Of a DNA stretch of 64,000 bases, positions 36,422-47,550 are shown one piece after another. This DNA comes from Archangium lansingense. GTDB taxonomy: Bacteria; Myxococcota; Myxococcia; Myxococcales; Myxococcaceae. The translations under genes and the position numbers were made by a program. The stretch spans positions 5,084,001-5,148,000 of the forward strand of contig NZ_JAPNKA010000001.1 of the NCBI RefSeq assembly GCF_026626635.1. Reading direction: 5' to 3'. The notes beneath the pieces were generated by a model, which saw only the letters and a program-made list of their open reading frames with translations, searched no databases and was not told the origin of the DNA. Positions within the stretch are counted from its first letter, which is position 1. Every line of letters begins with the position of its first letter.

Positions 36422-39400
36422 ATGGTCATGTCGCCACTCCCGGGCCCCCGAACACTCGCCGCCCTCCTGACGCTCCTCGCCCTGGTGCTTGCTGTCCCGG
36501 TCGCCCGGGCGCAGCCACCTGTGCCCTCGTGGGAGGACATCGACGCGTTGGTGAAGGAGGAGAAGTTCCAGGCCGCCATTCAGGGCGCCGAGGCGCGGCT
36601 GGCACAAGCCCGCGAGCGCGGGAATGAGGACGAGTGGGCTCGGGCGCTCCTTCTCGTGGTGCAACTCCGCATGGGGCAGGGGGAAGTCGAGACGTCGGTG
36701 CGTTTCCTCCGGGAGCAGCCCTGGCCCAACGGTCTGCTGCCGCGCACCGCGCTCAACCTCCATTACGCGGGCACACTCATCTCCTATGTCGGGGAGAACA
36801 GGGGAGAGGTGCGGCGGCGCGAGCAGGTGGTCTCCGGTGGGTTGGTGGACCTGAAGCTGTGGACGGAGGAGCAGATCTATACGGAGGTCCGGCGTGCGCT
36901 CGCGGAGGCGTGGAAGGAGCGGGAGCGGCTGGGCGCGGAGAAGGTGGGCGTGCTCGCGGGCTTCCTCGCGCCGAACACCTATCCCCCGGGCATCCGCGAC
37001 ACGCTGCGCGACGCGGTGAGCTACTTCTGGGTGGAGCTGCTGGCGGACCAGGACCAATGGGGCGAGGGACAGGTGGATGCCGTGTACCGCCTGGACCTGG
37101 ACGAGCTGCTGACGGGGACGCCACAGGTGGACCTGGTCGATCCATCGGTGCATCCGTTGCGCAAGCTGGCCGCTGTGCTGGGCGACCTGGAGGCCTGGCA
37201 CCTCGCGGCGGGTCGGCGCGAGGCGGCGCTGGAGGCTCATCTGCATCGTGCGCAGATGCTCTTCTACGCCTTCCAGGCGGAGGAGGATGATGCCCGCATC
37301 CGCCGTCACGTGGCCGAGCACCTCGAGGGATACCGGGACGTACCGTGGTGGGCGATGGGGCAGGGGTGGCTGGCGGAGACCGAACAGAGTGCGAATCGGC
37401 TGGTGCGTGCGCATGCCCTGGCGAAGGCGGGTGCGGAGGCCTTCCCGGAGAGCCTCGGTGGCAAGCGGTGCGCCCGGCTGGTGAAGCGGTTCGAGGCGCC
37501 GGAGTTCTCGCTCTCGAGCATGCGCTCCGATGGGGCTCGCAAGCGCTCCCTCCTGGTGGTTCACCAGAACGTGCCCCGGCTGCACTTCCGCGCCTACTCG
37601 TACGACTTGGAGTCGCGGCTCGCCACGGGGAACCTGTACGACGGGCTCGCGGAGGACAACGAGGACGAGCAAGGGCCCCTGCGCCGCATCCTCGAGCGCG
37701 AGCGGCCCGTGGCGTCCTGGAGTGAAGTGCTTCCGGGAACGCCAGACTTTCGCGAGCACCAGACCTTCGTGGTGCCGCCGCTGACGGAGCCGGGCAGCTA
37801 TCTCATCCTGGCCTCGGCGCACGAGGATTTCCGGGAGGCGGACAACCGCGTGGCCGCGACCCTGATGACGGTGACGCCCTGGGTCTTCGTCAGGCGGGAC
37901 GGCCCCGGGTCACGGGTGGAGGTGCGGGTGATGGAGGGCGAGACCGGCCAGCCCGTGGCGGGCGTGGAGGTGCGGATGGTGCAGTCGGCTCGCGTGAACC
38001 GAGTGCTGCGGTCCCTGAAGACAGACGCCCAGGGCGAGGCCGTGTTCGAGAGCATCCCTGGGCGGGGGCTCGTGGAGGCCTTCATCGCCGTGGGCCGGGG
38101 GCGGCGGCTGTTGCTCGATCCGGACATGTTCTACACCTTCGGAGGCAGAGCCGCGCTGGATGAAGAGGAGCAGCAGACGCAGGTGCTCGTCTACACGGAC
38201 CGTTCCGTGTATCGCCCACTTCAGAAGGTGCAGTGGAAGGTGGTGGCCTTTCGCGGGAATAAAGAGCAGGCGCGCTACCGGACGCTGCCACGGCAGCGGC
38301 TGACGGTGTCCCTGGTGGATGCGGGCTTCCACGTCGTCGAGAAGCGCGAGGTGAGGACCAACGACTTCGGCTCGGTGGCGGGCGAGTTCCTCCTGCCCGC
38401 GGGGAAGCGGCTCGGCCGGTGGCGCGTGGATGTCAGCGCGGGGCGGAACGCAGAGGGCAGCGCGGCCGTGCGCGTGGAGGAGTACAAGCGGCCCACCTTC
38501 GAGGTGACGCTGAAGGACTCGGAGGGAACGCCACGCCTCGATCGTCCGGCCACCTTCCGGGGCGAGGCGCGCTACTTCTTCGGGCTCCCCGTGACGCGCG
38601 GCACCGTGCGCTGGCGCGTCCGTCGCGAGCCCGTCTTCCCCTCGTGGTGGCGCCGTGGGGAGTTGCTCTCCCGGGAGCGGGTCCTGGCCAGTGGCACCTC
38701 GTCCCTGGCCGAGGACGGCGGATTCCAACTCACCTTCACCCCGGAGTCGGACACGCGGGCCGGCGCCGCACGGGAAGCTTCCTGGCGCTACCGGGTGGAG
38801 GCGGACGTGACGGACGAGGGCGGGGAGACGCGCTCGGCAAGCCGTTCCTTCCGGCTCGGTCAGGTGGCTGTGGAGGGGCGTGTGGACATGGACGGGGGGT
38901 TCTTCCGAGAGGGAGTGCCCGCGGAGGTGCGGCTGACGCGCTCCAATCTCGATGGGGTGCCGTTGCCTGGAGCGGGAAGGTGGCGGCTGGTAGCGCTGAA
39001 GCAGCCCGCTCAGCCGGTGATGCCCTCGGAGTTACCCGCGTCGATGGACCCGGAGCCGCCGGGAGCCGAAGACGAATGGGTGACCACGCCAGGGGATCTC
39101 CTGCGGACCCGGTGGGAGAGGGGAGAGACGGACGAGCAGGTGCTCCGGGCGTGGGCGGAGGGTGAGGAACTGAAGAGGGGCTCGGTGACACATGACGCTC
39201 AGGGGCTCGCGAGGGTGGCGTTGCCCGCGCTGCGTCCCGGCGCCTACCGGCTGCATTATGAGACGGAGGACGCACTGGGCGAGCGCTTCATCACCTCGCG
39301 CGAGGTGCTGGTGGTGGGCGAGCGTGCCCCGATCGCTTTGCCGGCACTGTTGCGGGTCGAGCGCTCCACGGTCAGGGTGGGAGAGGTGGCGCGCGTGCTG

Positions 39401-42400
39401 GCCTTCTCCGGCTTCGAGGGCCAGCCGTTGTTCCTGGACGTCCTCCAGGACGAGCGGCTCGTACAGCGGTACAGGCTCATCGGAGGAAAGGATCCGGCGG
39501 TGCTGGAGCTGCCCGTTACCGAGTCCCTGCGGGGTGGCTTCACGCTGTCGCTGGTGGCGGTGCGGGACTATCAGGTGCTGCGGTTCACGCAGTCGGTGAC
39601 GGTGCCCTTCGATAACAAGGAACTGCACCTGGAGTTCTCCACCTTCCGCGATCGCCTGCGTCCGGGAGCGAAGGAGACCTGGCGGGTGACGGTGAAGGGA
39701 CCTCGAGGGGAGAAGGTGGATGCGGGAGCCGCCGAGCTGCTCGCGTACATGTACGATCGGTCGTTGGACGTCTTCGCGTCCCACCAGCCCCCGCGCGTGA
39801 CGCAGTTCTACCCGCAGCGGTCGCTATATGTGGTGGAGCAGAGCGAAAGCATCGGGCGGTCCACCGACTGGAGGCTCTACGGCCGGGACTTCGGAACAGT
39901 GCCGGAATGGAAGCCTCCCAAGGGGGATCTGATCGTGTTCGAGGACGGATACGGCGGCGGGCCCGGGCGGCGCGACATTGTGCTGGGGCTGAGGGTGGGG
40001 GCGTTCCTCCTCTTCGCGGGCCTGGGATCAGCGGATGCGGAAGAGGCTGTCCCAACCACGGGCTACTACCGGCGGGAGACCATCTACATCCTCGATGGCC
40101 TCTCCAGGGGCGAGCCTGCCTTTGGCATCAATCACTCGGAGGGGGCCGGTTGGGATGCCGAGGTGCAATCGGGCGCGGTGCGCGCCAACTTCGCGGAGAC
40201 GGCCTTCTGGGTGCCGCAGTTGCTCACGGGAGAGGACGGCTCGGCGGTGCTGGAGTTCACCGTGCCGGACTCGGTGACGGCGTGGAATGTCTGGGTGCAC
40301 GCGCTGACGAGGGACTTGAAGGGCGGCTCGCTCCAGCGCGAGGCCCGGAGCGTGAAGGAGCTGATGGTACGTCCGTACGTGCCGCGCTTCCTGCGCGAGG
40401 GGGACCGTGCGGTGCTGGAGGTGCTGGTGAACAACGCGGGGGAGACCACGCTGGAGGGCTCGCTCGTGCTGGACATCGTGGACTCGGAGACGGACGCGAG
40501 CCTGTTGTCGCGCTTCGGCGTGGAGTCGGCGCGTCAGCCCTTCCGGGTGGAGGCAGGGAAGGGGGCGACGGTGCGCTTTCCGCTGACGGCACCGGCGGCG
40601 CTGGGGCCGGTCGCCTTCCGGGTGACGGCGAAGGCCGGGGACTTCAGCGATGGAGAGCTGCGCCCGCTACCGGTGTTGCCTGGCCGCATGCACCTGGCGC
40701 AGTCACGCTTCGTGGCGCTGCGCGGTGATGAGCGTGAGGAGATGGAGTTCGCGGACCTGCGGCGCGGGGATGATCCAAGCCTGCTCAACGAGCAGCTCGT
40801 CGTCACGGTGGATGCGCAGCCCTTCCATGCGGTGCTGGGGGCGCTGCCGTACCTGGTGGACTACCCGTACGAGTGCACGGAGCAGACGCTCAACCGTTTC
40901 GTGTCCACGGGCATCGTCTCCAGCCTGTATGGCCGCTACCCGGAGGTGGCGAAGCTGGCGAAGTCGCTGAGCACGCGCCCCACGCGCTTCGAGCCATGGG
41001 ACGCGGGGGACCCCAACCGGAAGATGTCGCTGGAGGAGTCGCCCTGGCTGGAGGAGTCCCCGGGCGGGAGGGACGAGGAGTCCACGCTGGTGAAGGTGTT
41101 GGATCCTCAGGTGGCGAAGGCCGCGCGCGAGGCGGCGCTGGAGAAGCTGCGCCAGGCGCAGACCTCGAGCGGGGCCTTCCCCTGGTGGCCGGGAGGGCCG
41201 CCGTCGCCGTACATGACGCTCTACATCCTCCACGGGCTCGCGCGTGCGGCCGAGCACGGGGTGGAGATGGACCGGCGCATGACGACTCAGGCGTGGGCGT
41301 ACCTGGCGAAACACTTCCGTTCGGACTACGCACAGAAGCTGCAGAAGGAGGGCTGTTGCTGGGAGTTCCTCACCCTCCTCGAGTACGTGGCGTCGAGCTT
41401 CCCGGACGCGAGCTACACGGGGAACGCGCTCACCCCCGAGGAGCGTGCGCGCATCCGCGACTACAGCTTCGAGCATTGGCGGGAGCACTCGCCCTATCTG
41501 AAGGGCTACCTGGCGCTGGCGCTGAAGCGGGCGGGGCGGGTGCAGGACGCGCGGCGCGTCTTCGAGAGCGTGATGGACTCGGCGAAGACGAGCGAGGAGC
41601 TGGGCACGTACTGGGCGCCCGAGGAGCGGAGCTGGCTCTGGTACAACGACACCACGGAGACCCACGCCTTCGCGCTGCGCACGCTGCTGGAGCTGAACCC
41701 GAAGGACGAGCGGCGGCACGGGTTGGCGCAATGGCTGCTGCTGGACCGGAAGCTGGGCCACTGGAAGTCCACGAGGGCCACGGCGGAGGCGGTATACGCG
41801 CTGGTGAAGTACCTGGAGCGAGAGGGCACGCTGGGCGTGCGTGAGGACGTGAAGGTGACGGCGGGAGGCCGGACGGTGGGGCTCTCCTTTGCTCCGAGGT
41901 GTACACGGGGAAGGGGAGCCGGGTGGTGGTGCCGGGGCCGGAGTTGAAGCCGGAGACGGGGAGCACGGTGGTGGTGGAGAAGACGGGGAAGGGGCTCGCG
42001 TTCGCCTCGGCCACCTGGCACTTTTCGACGGAGCGGCTGCCGGAGGAAGAGCGGGGGGACTTCTTCCACGTGTCGCGCCGCTACTTCCTCCGGGAGCAGG
42101 TGGGGACGAAGACGGTGCTCCGGCCGTTGGAGGAGGGGACTCCGGTGGTGTCGGGGGACGAGGTGGAGGTGCAGCTGTCGCTGCGGACGAAGCACGCGGC
42201 GGAGTACGTGCACCTGAGGGACCCGCGAGCAGCGGGACTGGAGCCGATGAGCACGGAGTCCCGGCACCGATACGACCTGGGAATCATCTGGTACGAGGAG
42301 CCGAGGGACTCGGGGACGAACTTCTTCTTCGAGTGGCTGCCGGCCGGCGAGTACACCTTCCGTTACCGGCTGAGGGCGAACATGGCGGGCACTTTCCGAG

Positions 42401-42486
42401 TCGGGCCCGCCACCGTCCAATCCATGTACGCGCCCGAGTTCACGGCGTACTCGAAGGGGGCCGTGCTCACGGTGGGCGTCAGGTAG
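36422..42486 (+). pseudogene. Alpha-2-macroglobulin family protein, split by a one-base frameshift
   Basis: A signal peptide (LAALLTLLALVLAVPVARAQ) is followed by macroglobulin domains with TDRSVYRPLQKVQWK, then EYKRPTFEVTL, the WNVWVHALTRDLKGG segment, and the thioester motif PYECTEQ with Cys at about residue 1485. The first frame ends at 41947 after an off-family tail (SFAPRCTRGRG). From 41896 another frame reads EVYTGKGSRVVVPGPE and ends at 42486 with the receptor-binding-type end (VGPATVQSMYAPEFTAYSKG). One G appears missing after 41896 (gctccg/aggtg). Restored, the protein is about 2020 aa, usual for bacterial family members, which trap proteases in the periplasm. The change may be a true mutation or a sequencing error. 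No penicillin-binding protein 1C gene is adjacent. Confidence 0.85.
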
Positions 42487-42640
42487 CCTGGCCGTCCTGG
42501 GTGAGGTACTTCAGCAGCTCGTCCTCGTCCTTCGAGATCATCCGGGGGACGCCGTCGTGCCGGGCATGGCGTTGGATCTGCATCTGCCCGGCGGTGCTCC
42601 GCACGAGCACGCCGACCTGGAAGACCTGCCTGTCGCTCAT
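42479..42640 (-). CDS. Small hypothetical protein
   Basis: 53 aa (MSDRQVFQVGVLVRSTAGQM...), with a basic centre and acidic end (SKDEDELLKYL). Its stop overlaps the end of the convergent macroglobulin gene by 8 bases. No strong ribosome-binding site, so the start is uncertain. No family recognised. Confidence 0.45.
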   Translation of the reverse strand: MSDRQVFQVGVLVRSTAGQMQIQRHARHDGVPRMISKDEDELLKYLTQDGQAT

Positions 42641-42720
42641 GGCGGCAGGATGGGGCCGAGGGTGTCCACAGACAAGCCGGGTCTGGCTCAGCGCCGGAGG
42701 GTGAGCCAGCCCGTTTCCCG

Positions 42721-45700
42721 TTACTGCGGGCAATAGAAGACGGTCAGCGCCGTGCTGTCGATGTACGAGTAGTCATTGCCGCCGGAGCTTGGGTAGTGCG
42801 TCTCGAAGGAGACGCCAAAGGCCGGGTCGTTGATGTCCGCGGGAGTCCAGTTCATGCCCCAGCGGTCCGAGAGCCGCCCGTAGGCGATGCGCTCCAGGTT
42901 GCGTCCCCAGGTCTCGGTGCGGGCCCGATTGGCGGACAGGGACTGAGCGGGCCCACGCAGGCGCACGCGGTAGTCCTGCACGGTGTTGCCGGACAGCGCG
43001 GTGCGCAGCACCTGGAGCTGAACTCCCACCACGCGCACATTGGCGGGCACCGTGAAGCCGTACCCGCTTGTCTCCAGCGTGCTCGTCACCTCGTTGTAGA
43101 CCATGCCGTACACCGCGGCCTTGGCTCCGTCCTCCAGCCGCGCGTTGTCCACCAGGTCCCAGTCCCGGCTGAACTGCTCGTTGGTGATGGCTCCCGCCAG
43201 CTTGCTCACCTCGGTGTCCACCGGGTCATACAGCAGCCACATGCGGAGGTGATCGATCTGCGCCCGTCCATTGCCGGAGACGCTGGCGTAGCGGGAGGCC
43301 AGGGCGACGCCGAAGTCCGGGCTCGCCAGGTCCGCCGCGGTGGGCGTCAGCCCCCACAGATCCGTGGGCCGGCCGTGTACGGAGTACTTGGGCTCCGCGT
43401 TGTAGATGGACACCGGGCGGTTCTCTCCCACGATCGCGCCGCCCTGGACCAGCTTCACCACCTCGTCCTTGTAGGGGTTCGAGTAGAACTCCTTCTTGCG
43501 GATCTCCACGACGATGCCCGAGGGGGTGCGGTCTGGCAGCGAGGTGAAGTTGAAGCCGGTGGCCTTGAGGTAGTGGGTGAGCTGGTTGTTCACCATGCCT
43601 CCGGACTGGGCGTAGACGTCGTCCTTCGCCGCCGCGTTCTGCGGATTGGTCCAGGCGATGGTGCCGATGGAGGCGTCATCCACCACGACGGAGGGGCTGT
43701 TGGGGCCCACGACGGTGGTGGAGTCCCGGTAGAAGACGGTGAGCTCCACCGAGTCCACGCGAGCCGTATCGAAGCCCGCGCTGCCTGAGTGCCGGGCGAC
43801 GATCTGGATGCCGAAGTTCGGATCGTTCACGTCCCAGGCCGTCCAGGGCTCATCGAAGTAGTTGCCCTTCCAGAGCTCCGTGGGACCGCCGTAGGTGACC
43901 ACCTCATCCGTCGTGCCCCACACGTTGGGTTTGGCGAGGTTGCTCAGGAAGTAGATGCCCTGCGACAGCCGGACCAGGTAGTCCACCACGCCGGCTCCAG
44001 AGGTGGACGAGCGCTTCACCCGGGCGCGGATGCCGAGGATCTGCGCATGCGTGGGAATGGAGAAGCCCCAGTTGCGCAGGATGAGGGAGTCGGTGATGTC
44101 GCTCGGAGCGAGCGCGTCCGAGGTGGCGTAGACGCCATCGTTGGCGTGGGCGGCGGAGGGATTGCTCCAGGGCCGGGTGCTGGGCACGCCACGGGCCGAG
44201 GCGGGGAAGAAGGGCCCCTGCTGGCCGAGCGCGGCACAGGGCGCGATCACGGAGGATCTCGCGGACTCGGCGGACCGCTGGCCGCCTGGGTTGCTCGCGG
44301 TCACGCGTACGCGCAGGGTGGTATCCAGGTCCGCGTCGACCAGCACGTAGGTGCTCGCGGTGGCCCCCGAGATGGGCGCGCAGCTGGAGCCCGTCTCGTT
44401 ACACCGCAGCCACTGGTAGGTGTAGGAGGGCGGCACGGCGCTGTCCCAGGTGCCGGGGCTGCCCGTGAGCGTCTCCCCCACGACGGCGAGACCGTTGAGC
44501 TCAGGCAGCGCGGTATTGGTGGGGGGCGGGGGTGGCACGAGCGGGGTGGCATTCGACTCGGCCGTGTTGGCGCCCGCCGTGTTGCTCGCCGTCACCCGCA
44601 GCACGAGCGTGCTGGACCTGTCCGCTTCGGCCACCAGGTAGGTGCTACTCGTGGCGCCCGCGATGACCGTGCAGTTGGAGCCCGTCGCATCACACCGCAG
44701 CCACTGGTAGGCGTAGGAGATGGTGAGGGCGCTGCTCCAGGTGCCGCGACTGCTGGAGAGCTGCTGCCCCACCGCGACGACGCCGCTGATGGTGGGCCGT
44801 GCGGTGTTGATGGGGGGACTGTGCGGCACGAGCGCGGAGGCACTCGATTCGGCGGTGGTGGTCCCGGCCGTGTTGCTCGCCTTCACCCTCAGCCGAAGCG
44901 TCTTGGCACCGTCCGCGACGGCCACCACATAGGTGCTGTTCGTGGCGCCTGAGATGGTCGCGCAGCCGGAGCCCGTATCGTTACACCGCAACCACTGGTA
45001 GGTGTAGGAGACGGGCAGGGTGCTGTTCCAGGTGCCGGGGCTGCCGGTGAGCGTCTCCCCCACCGTGGCGAGGCCGCTGATGGTGGGCAGCGCGGTGTTG
45101 CTGGGGGGACTGTGCGGCACGAGCGAGGTGGCATTCGAATCGGCCGTATTGGCGCCCGCCGTGTTGCTCGCCGTCACCCGCAGCAGGAGCGTCCTGCCCC
45201 TGTCCGCCTCGGCCACCGTGTAGGTGGTACCCGTGGCGCCCGCGATGGCCTCGCAGCTGGATCCTGTCTCATCACACCGCAGCCACTGGTAGGCGTAGGA
45301 GACGGTCAGGACGCTGTCCCAGATGCCGCGGTTGCCGGTGAGCGGCTGCCCCACCAAGGCGGCGCCGCTGATGACGGGCCGTGTGGTGTTGATGGGGGGA
45401 CTGTGCGGTACGATCGCGGAGGCACTCGAGTCGGCGGTGCTGGTCCCGGCCGTGTTGCTCGCCGTCACCCTCAGCCGAAGCGTTCTGTCACCGTCCGCGA
45501 CGGCCACCACATAGGTGCTGTCCGTCGCGCCCTGGATGGCCTCGCAGCCAGGGCCCGTCGCGTCACACCGCAGCCACTGGTAGGCGTAGGAGATGGGCAG
45601 GCTGCCGTCCCAGGTGCCCGGGCTGCCGGTGAGCGTCTCCCCCACCGTGGCAAGGCCGCTGAAGGACGGTGGTGCGGTATTGGTGGGTGGCAGGGACTGC

Positions 45701-46365
45701 ACGAGGGCGGTGGGCTGCGACTCGGCACTGACCGAGCCGCCCGCGTTGCTCGCCGTGACCCGCAGTCGCAGCGTGGCGCCCAGGTCGGCCTCCACGAGGG
45801 TGTACGTTGCCGAGGTCGCTCCCTCCACGGGAGCGCAGGCGGCACCCGTCTCGTTGCACCGCAGCCACTGGTAGGCGTAGCTCGCCGGGCGCGCGCTGCG
45901 CCAGGTGCCTGGAGTCCCCGTCAGCTCGCCGCCCACCTCTGCGTCGCCCGAGATGGTCGGGGCCGCCGTGGACACGGGTGCCAGCATGAGCACGGCGGAG
46001 GTCGGAGCGGAGTCCACGGTGTAGGGGGCTCCCTGCCCCGTGACCTGCACAGAGACCTTCAGGGTGGCCTCCGCGTCCTCGGCGGTGACCACGTAGCGCT
46101 CCTGCGTGGCTCCGGCGATCGCGCTGCAGCCCTGGCCCTGTCCATTGCAGCGAGACCACTGGTGGCCGATCGAGACCCCCGCCGGCGGGCTCCAACCTCC
46201 CAGGGTCGCGAGCAGGGTCTCTCCCTCGCGTGCGGTGCCCTGGATGGATACCTGCTGTAGCCGAGGCCCAGGCGGCGGCGGTGGGGTGCAGGCCCCCAGC
46301 ACCAGCAGCAAGCAGCTCCAGATCCACAGCGTTGGCGTATCAGCGTTCCTCTTGCAACCCAGCAT
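42721..46365 (-). CDS. Lipoprotein with seven Ig-like repeats and a beta-rich C-terminal part
   Basis: 1214 aa. A lipobox (LLLVLGAC) follows the signal helix. From about residue 37 to 704 lie seven repeats of about 95 aa, with consensus elements PTISG...VGETLTGSPGTW..SYAYQWLRC...GATxSTY and LRLRVTASNxAG. Each unit has two cysteines around SSC and WLRC positions. Then come three related segments of about 150 residues (DSVELTVFYRDS, DHLRMWLLYDP, DSTALTVFYCPQ) likely to be beta-sandwich modules. This looks like an elongated surface stalk with adhesive ends. GGGGGA lies just before the ATG. Follows the EndoU-like gene. Confidence 0.85.
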   Translation of the reverse strand: MLGCKRNADTPTLWIWSCLLLVLGACTPPPPPGPRLQQVSIQGTAREGETLLATLGGWSPPAGVSIGHQWSRCNGQGQGCSAIAGATQERYVVTAEDAEATLKVSVQVTGQGAPYTVDSAPTSAVLMLAPVSTAAPTISGDAEVGGELTGTPGTWRSARPASYAYQWLRCNETGAACAPVEGATSATYTLVEADLGATLRLRVTASNAGGSVSAESQPTALVQSLPPTNTAPPSFSGLATVGETLTGSPGTWDGSLPISYAYQWLRCDATGPGCEAIQGATDSTYVVAVADGDRTLRLRVTASNTAGTSTADSSASAIVPHSPPINTTRPVISGAALVGQPLTGNRGIWDSVLTVSYAYQWLRCDETGSSCEAIAGATGTTYTVAEADRGRTLLLRVTASNTAGANTADSNATSLVPHSPPSNTALPTISGLATVGETLTGSPGTWNSTLPVSYTYQWLRCNDTGSGCATISGATNSTYVVAVADGAKTLRLRVKASNTAGTTTAESSASALVPHSPPINTARPTISGVVAVGQQLSSSRGTWSSALTISYAYQWLRCDATGSNCTVIAGATSSTYLVAEADRSSTLVLRVTASNTAGANTAESNATPLVPPPPPTNTALPELNGLAVVGETLTGSPGTWDSAVPPSYTYQWLRCNETGSSCAPISGATASTYVLVDADLDTTLRVRVTASNPGGQRSAESARSSVIAPCAALGQQGPFFPASARGVPSTRPWSNPSAAHANDGVYATSDALAPSDITDSLILRNWGFSIPTHAQILGIRARVKRSSTSGAGVVDYLVRLSQGIYFLSNLAKPNVWGTTDEVVTYGGPTELWKGNYFDEPWTAWDVNDPNFGIQIVARHSGSAGFDTARVDSVELTVFYRDSTTVVGPNSPSVVVDDASIGTIAWTNPQNAAAKDDVYAQSGGMVNNQLTHYLKATGFNFTSLPDRTPSGIVVEIRKKEFYSNPYKDEVVKLVQGGAIVGENRPVSIYNAEPKYSVHGRPTDLWGLTPTAADLASPDFGVALASRYASVSGNGRAQIDHLRMWLLYDPVDTEVSKLAGAITNEQFSRDWDLVDNARLEDGAKAAVYGMVYNEVTSTLETSGYGFTVPANVRVVGVQLQVLRTALSGNTVQDYRVRLRGPAQSLSANRARTETWGRNLERIAYGRLSDRWGMNWTPADINDPAFGVSFETHYPSSGGNDYSYIDSTALTVFYCPQ
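44250..46260. repeat. Tandem coding repeats, seven units of about 285 bp
   Basis: The repeats encode the Ig-like domains of the lipoprotein. Units 3 and 5 resemble each other (VGETLTGSPGTW with VVAVADG) and units 4 and 6 resemble each other (VGQ.L with VAEADR), so a two-unit block has been duplicated. The DNA of those blocks stays similar. Confidence 0.75.
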
Positions 46366-46373
46366 GTGTTCCC

Positions 46374-46392
46374 CCGGTAATCCGGTTACCGG
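46374..46392. promoter_or_regulatory. Inverted repeat before the Ig-repeat lipoprotein
   Basis: CCGGTAA-TCCGG-TTACCGG, perfect 7-base arms, lies 9 bases before the lipoprotein start, in the 104-base gap after the EndoU-like gene. It could be an operator or an RNA hairpin near the ribosome-binding site. Confidence 0.4.
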
Positions 46393-46469
46393 AGCAGCAG
46401 AGGTGCGCGGAAGTCAAGCCTCCGCGCCGGGTACTTGCTGTTGCAACAGGTGCGTGGGGAGTTGCTGTG

Positions 46470-47495
46470 TTACTCGCCGCAGGTGGGCCGCTCGTTGGTG
46501 GGGTAGAGCGTGGCGATGCCGTAGGTGCCGTTGCGCGTTCCGCACCAGATGCGCCACGCGGTGCCGCCGAGGTCCGGTGCCGAGTACACGCCGCCCTCCT
46601 TCTTGGCGCCATCGCGCGCGCAGCAGCGAGCGAAGGCGCGGGTGCCCACGGCCACCATGGCGACTGGATCCTCCGCCTGCGTGAAGCCGCCGAGCTTCTT
46701 CTCGGCGCAGGACCAGGGGGCCACGCCGTGGAAGCGGATGAGGTACTGCGAGCCCTGGATCGCCTTGCCACCGCGGGCTGGGCCGTCGAAGCAGAGCTTC
46801 CCCTCGGACTCGAGCTGCGCGTAGCGAGGCAGGTAGTGCAGCCCGCCGATGTTCTTCTCCAGCCACTCGTCGCCGCAGAAGACATGGGTGAAGGCGTTGC
46901 GTGGCCCCGTGCTCACCCAGAGGCCGGTGAGCCACTCGATGTTTCCTTGGCGCGAGCCCGGGCGTCCCGCCGCGGACAGGGCCCGCTGGATGCGCGGATC
47001 GTCGTAGTGCGCGGACATGAAGCGCTGCACATCGCCGCGGCTCACCGAGGCGTCCGGACGTGCCGGGCACATCCCGAGCACTTCGCGATCCACGGGCTTG
47101 AGCGCGGGGCGCTGTCGGAAGAGGGGCGGGTTGTCGCAGCGGGTCGCGCAGCCCTTGGCCTCGGGGATGTTGGCCGGCAGCGGGGCGGCCTCGGGGGCCC
47201 GGTCCTTCGAGGCCAGGAACTCACCACTCATGCGCGGCTGCTCGGGCAGCTCCGCCGTGCCGTCGCACTTCACCCAGCCCTCGCCCGTGGTCCCCTTCAG
47301 CTTGCACCACGCGCGTCCGGGGCCTCCCTTCTTGAGGACCGGGTAGGCCGCGCCCGGCTCGACGGTGAAGACGACCTTCGTGGACTCGGGTTCCGCCACC
47401 GCCTCCAGCCGGGTGCCGGAGACGAAGGCGCCCGAGGCGTGGGCTCGGAAGGGGAGGGTACAGAGGGCAATCAGGAGCAGGGTGAGGGTCCGCAT
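46470..47495 (-). CDS. Secreted EndoU-like nuclease candidate
   Basis: 341 aa with a signal peptide (LTLLLIALCTLPFRAHA). An SH3b-like part (GRAWCKLKGTTGEGWVKC) precedes a C-terminal region whose motifs match EndoU RNases: AFTHVFCGDEW, IGGLHYLPRYAQLESEGKL (two catalytic-type His), and the later RFHGVAPWSCAEKKLGGFTQ and TYGIATLYPTNERPTC. Many cysteines suggest disulphides and function outside the cytoplasm. EndoU enzymes cut RNA at uridines; bacterial forms are often toxins. No immunity gene is obvious beside it. Confidence 0.78.
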   Translation of the reverse strand: MRTLTLLLIALCTLPFRAHASGAFVSGTRLEAVAEPESTKVVFTVEPGAAYPVLKKGGPGRAWCKLKGTTGEGWVKCDGTAELPEQPRMSGEFLASKDRAPEAAPLPANIPEAKGCATRCDNPPLFRQRPALKPVDREVLGMCPARPDASVSRGDVQRFMSAHYDDPRIQRALSAAGRPGSRQGNIEWLTGLWVSTGPRNAFTHVFCGDEWLEKNIGGLHYLPRYAQLESEGKLCFDGPARGGKAIQGSQYLIRFHGVAPWSCAEKKLGGFTQAEDPVAMVAVGTRAFARCCARDGAKKEGGVYSAPDLGGTAWRIWCGTRNGTYGIATLYPTNERPTCGE

Positions 47496-47510
47496 TGTTC
47501 CGCGGAAGAT

Positions 47511-47543
47511 ACCCTCACCCTGGTCTTCTCTCAGAGGGAGAGG
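47511..47543 (-). repeat. REP-like element, degenerate copy C
   Basis: ACCCTCACCCTGG followed by an imperfect hairpin CTTCTCTC/GAGGGAGAGG. It lies between the secreted small protein and the EndoU-like gene on the same strand. Confidence 0.55.
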
Positions 47544-47550
47544 AGGCGGC

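Noticed and set aside
36227..37822. A 531-codon minus-strand frame opposite the start of the macroglobulin gene
   Set aside because: Arg and Leu-rich antisense product without motifs, overlapping two well-supported genes.
41885..41950. Programmed ribosomal frameshift in the macroglobulin gene
   Set aside because: No slippery heptamer or strong downstream stem is seen at the junction, and a single lost G explains the data more simply.
44250..46260. Possible CRISPR-like spaced repeats
   Set aside because: The period is about 285 bases, in frame and encodes Ig-like domains. There are no short direct repeats with unique spacers and no cas genes.
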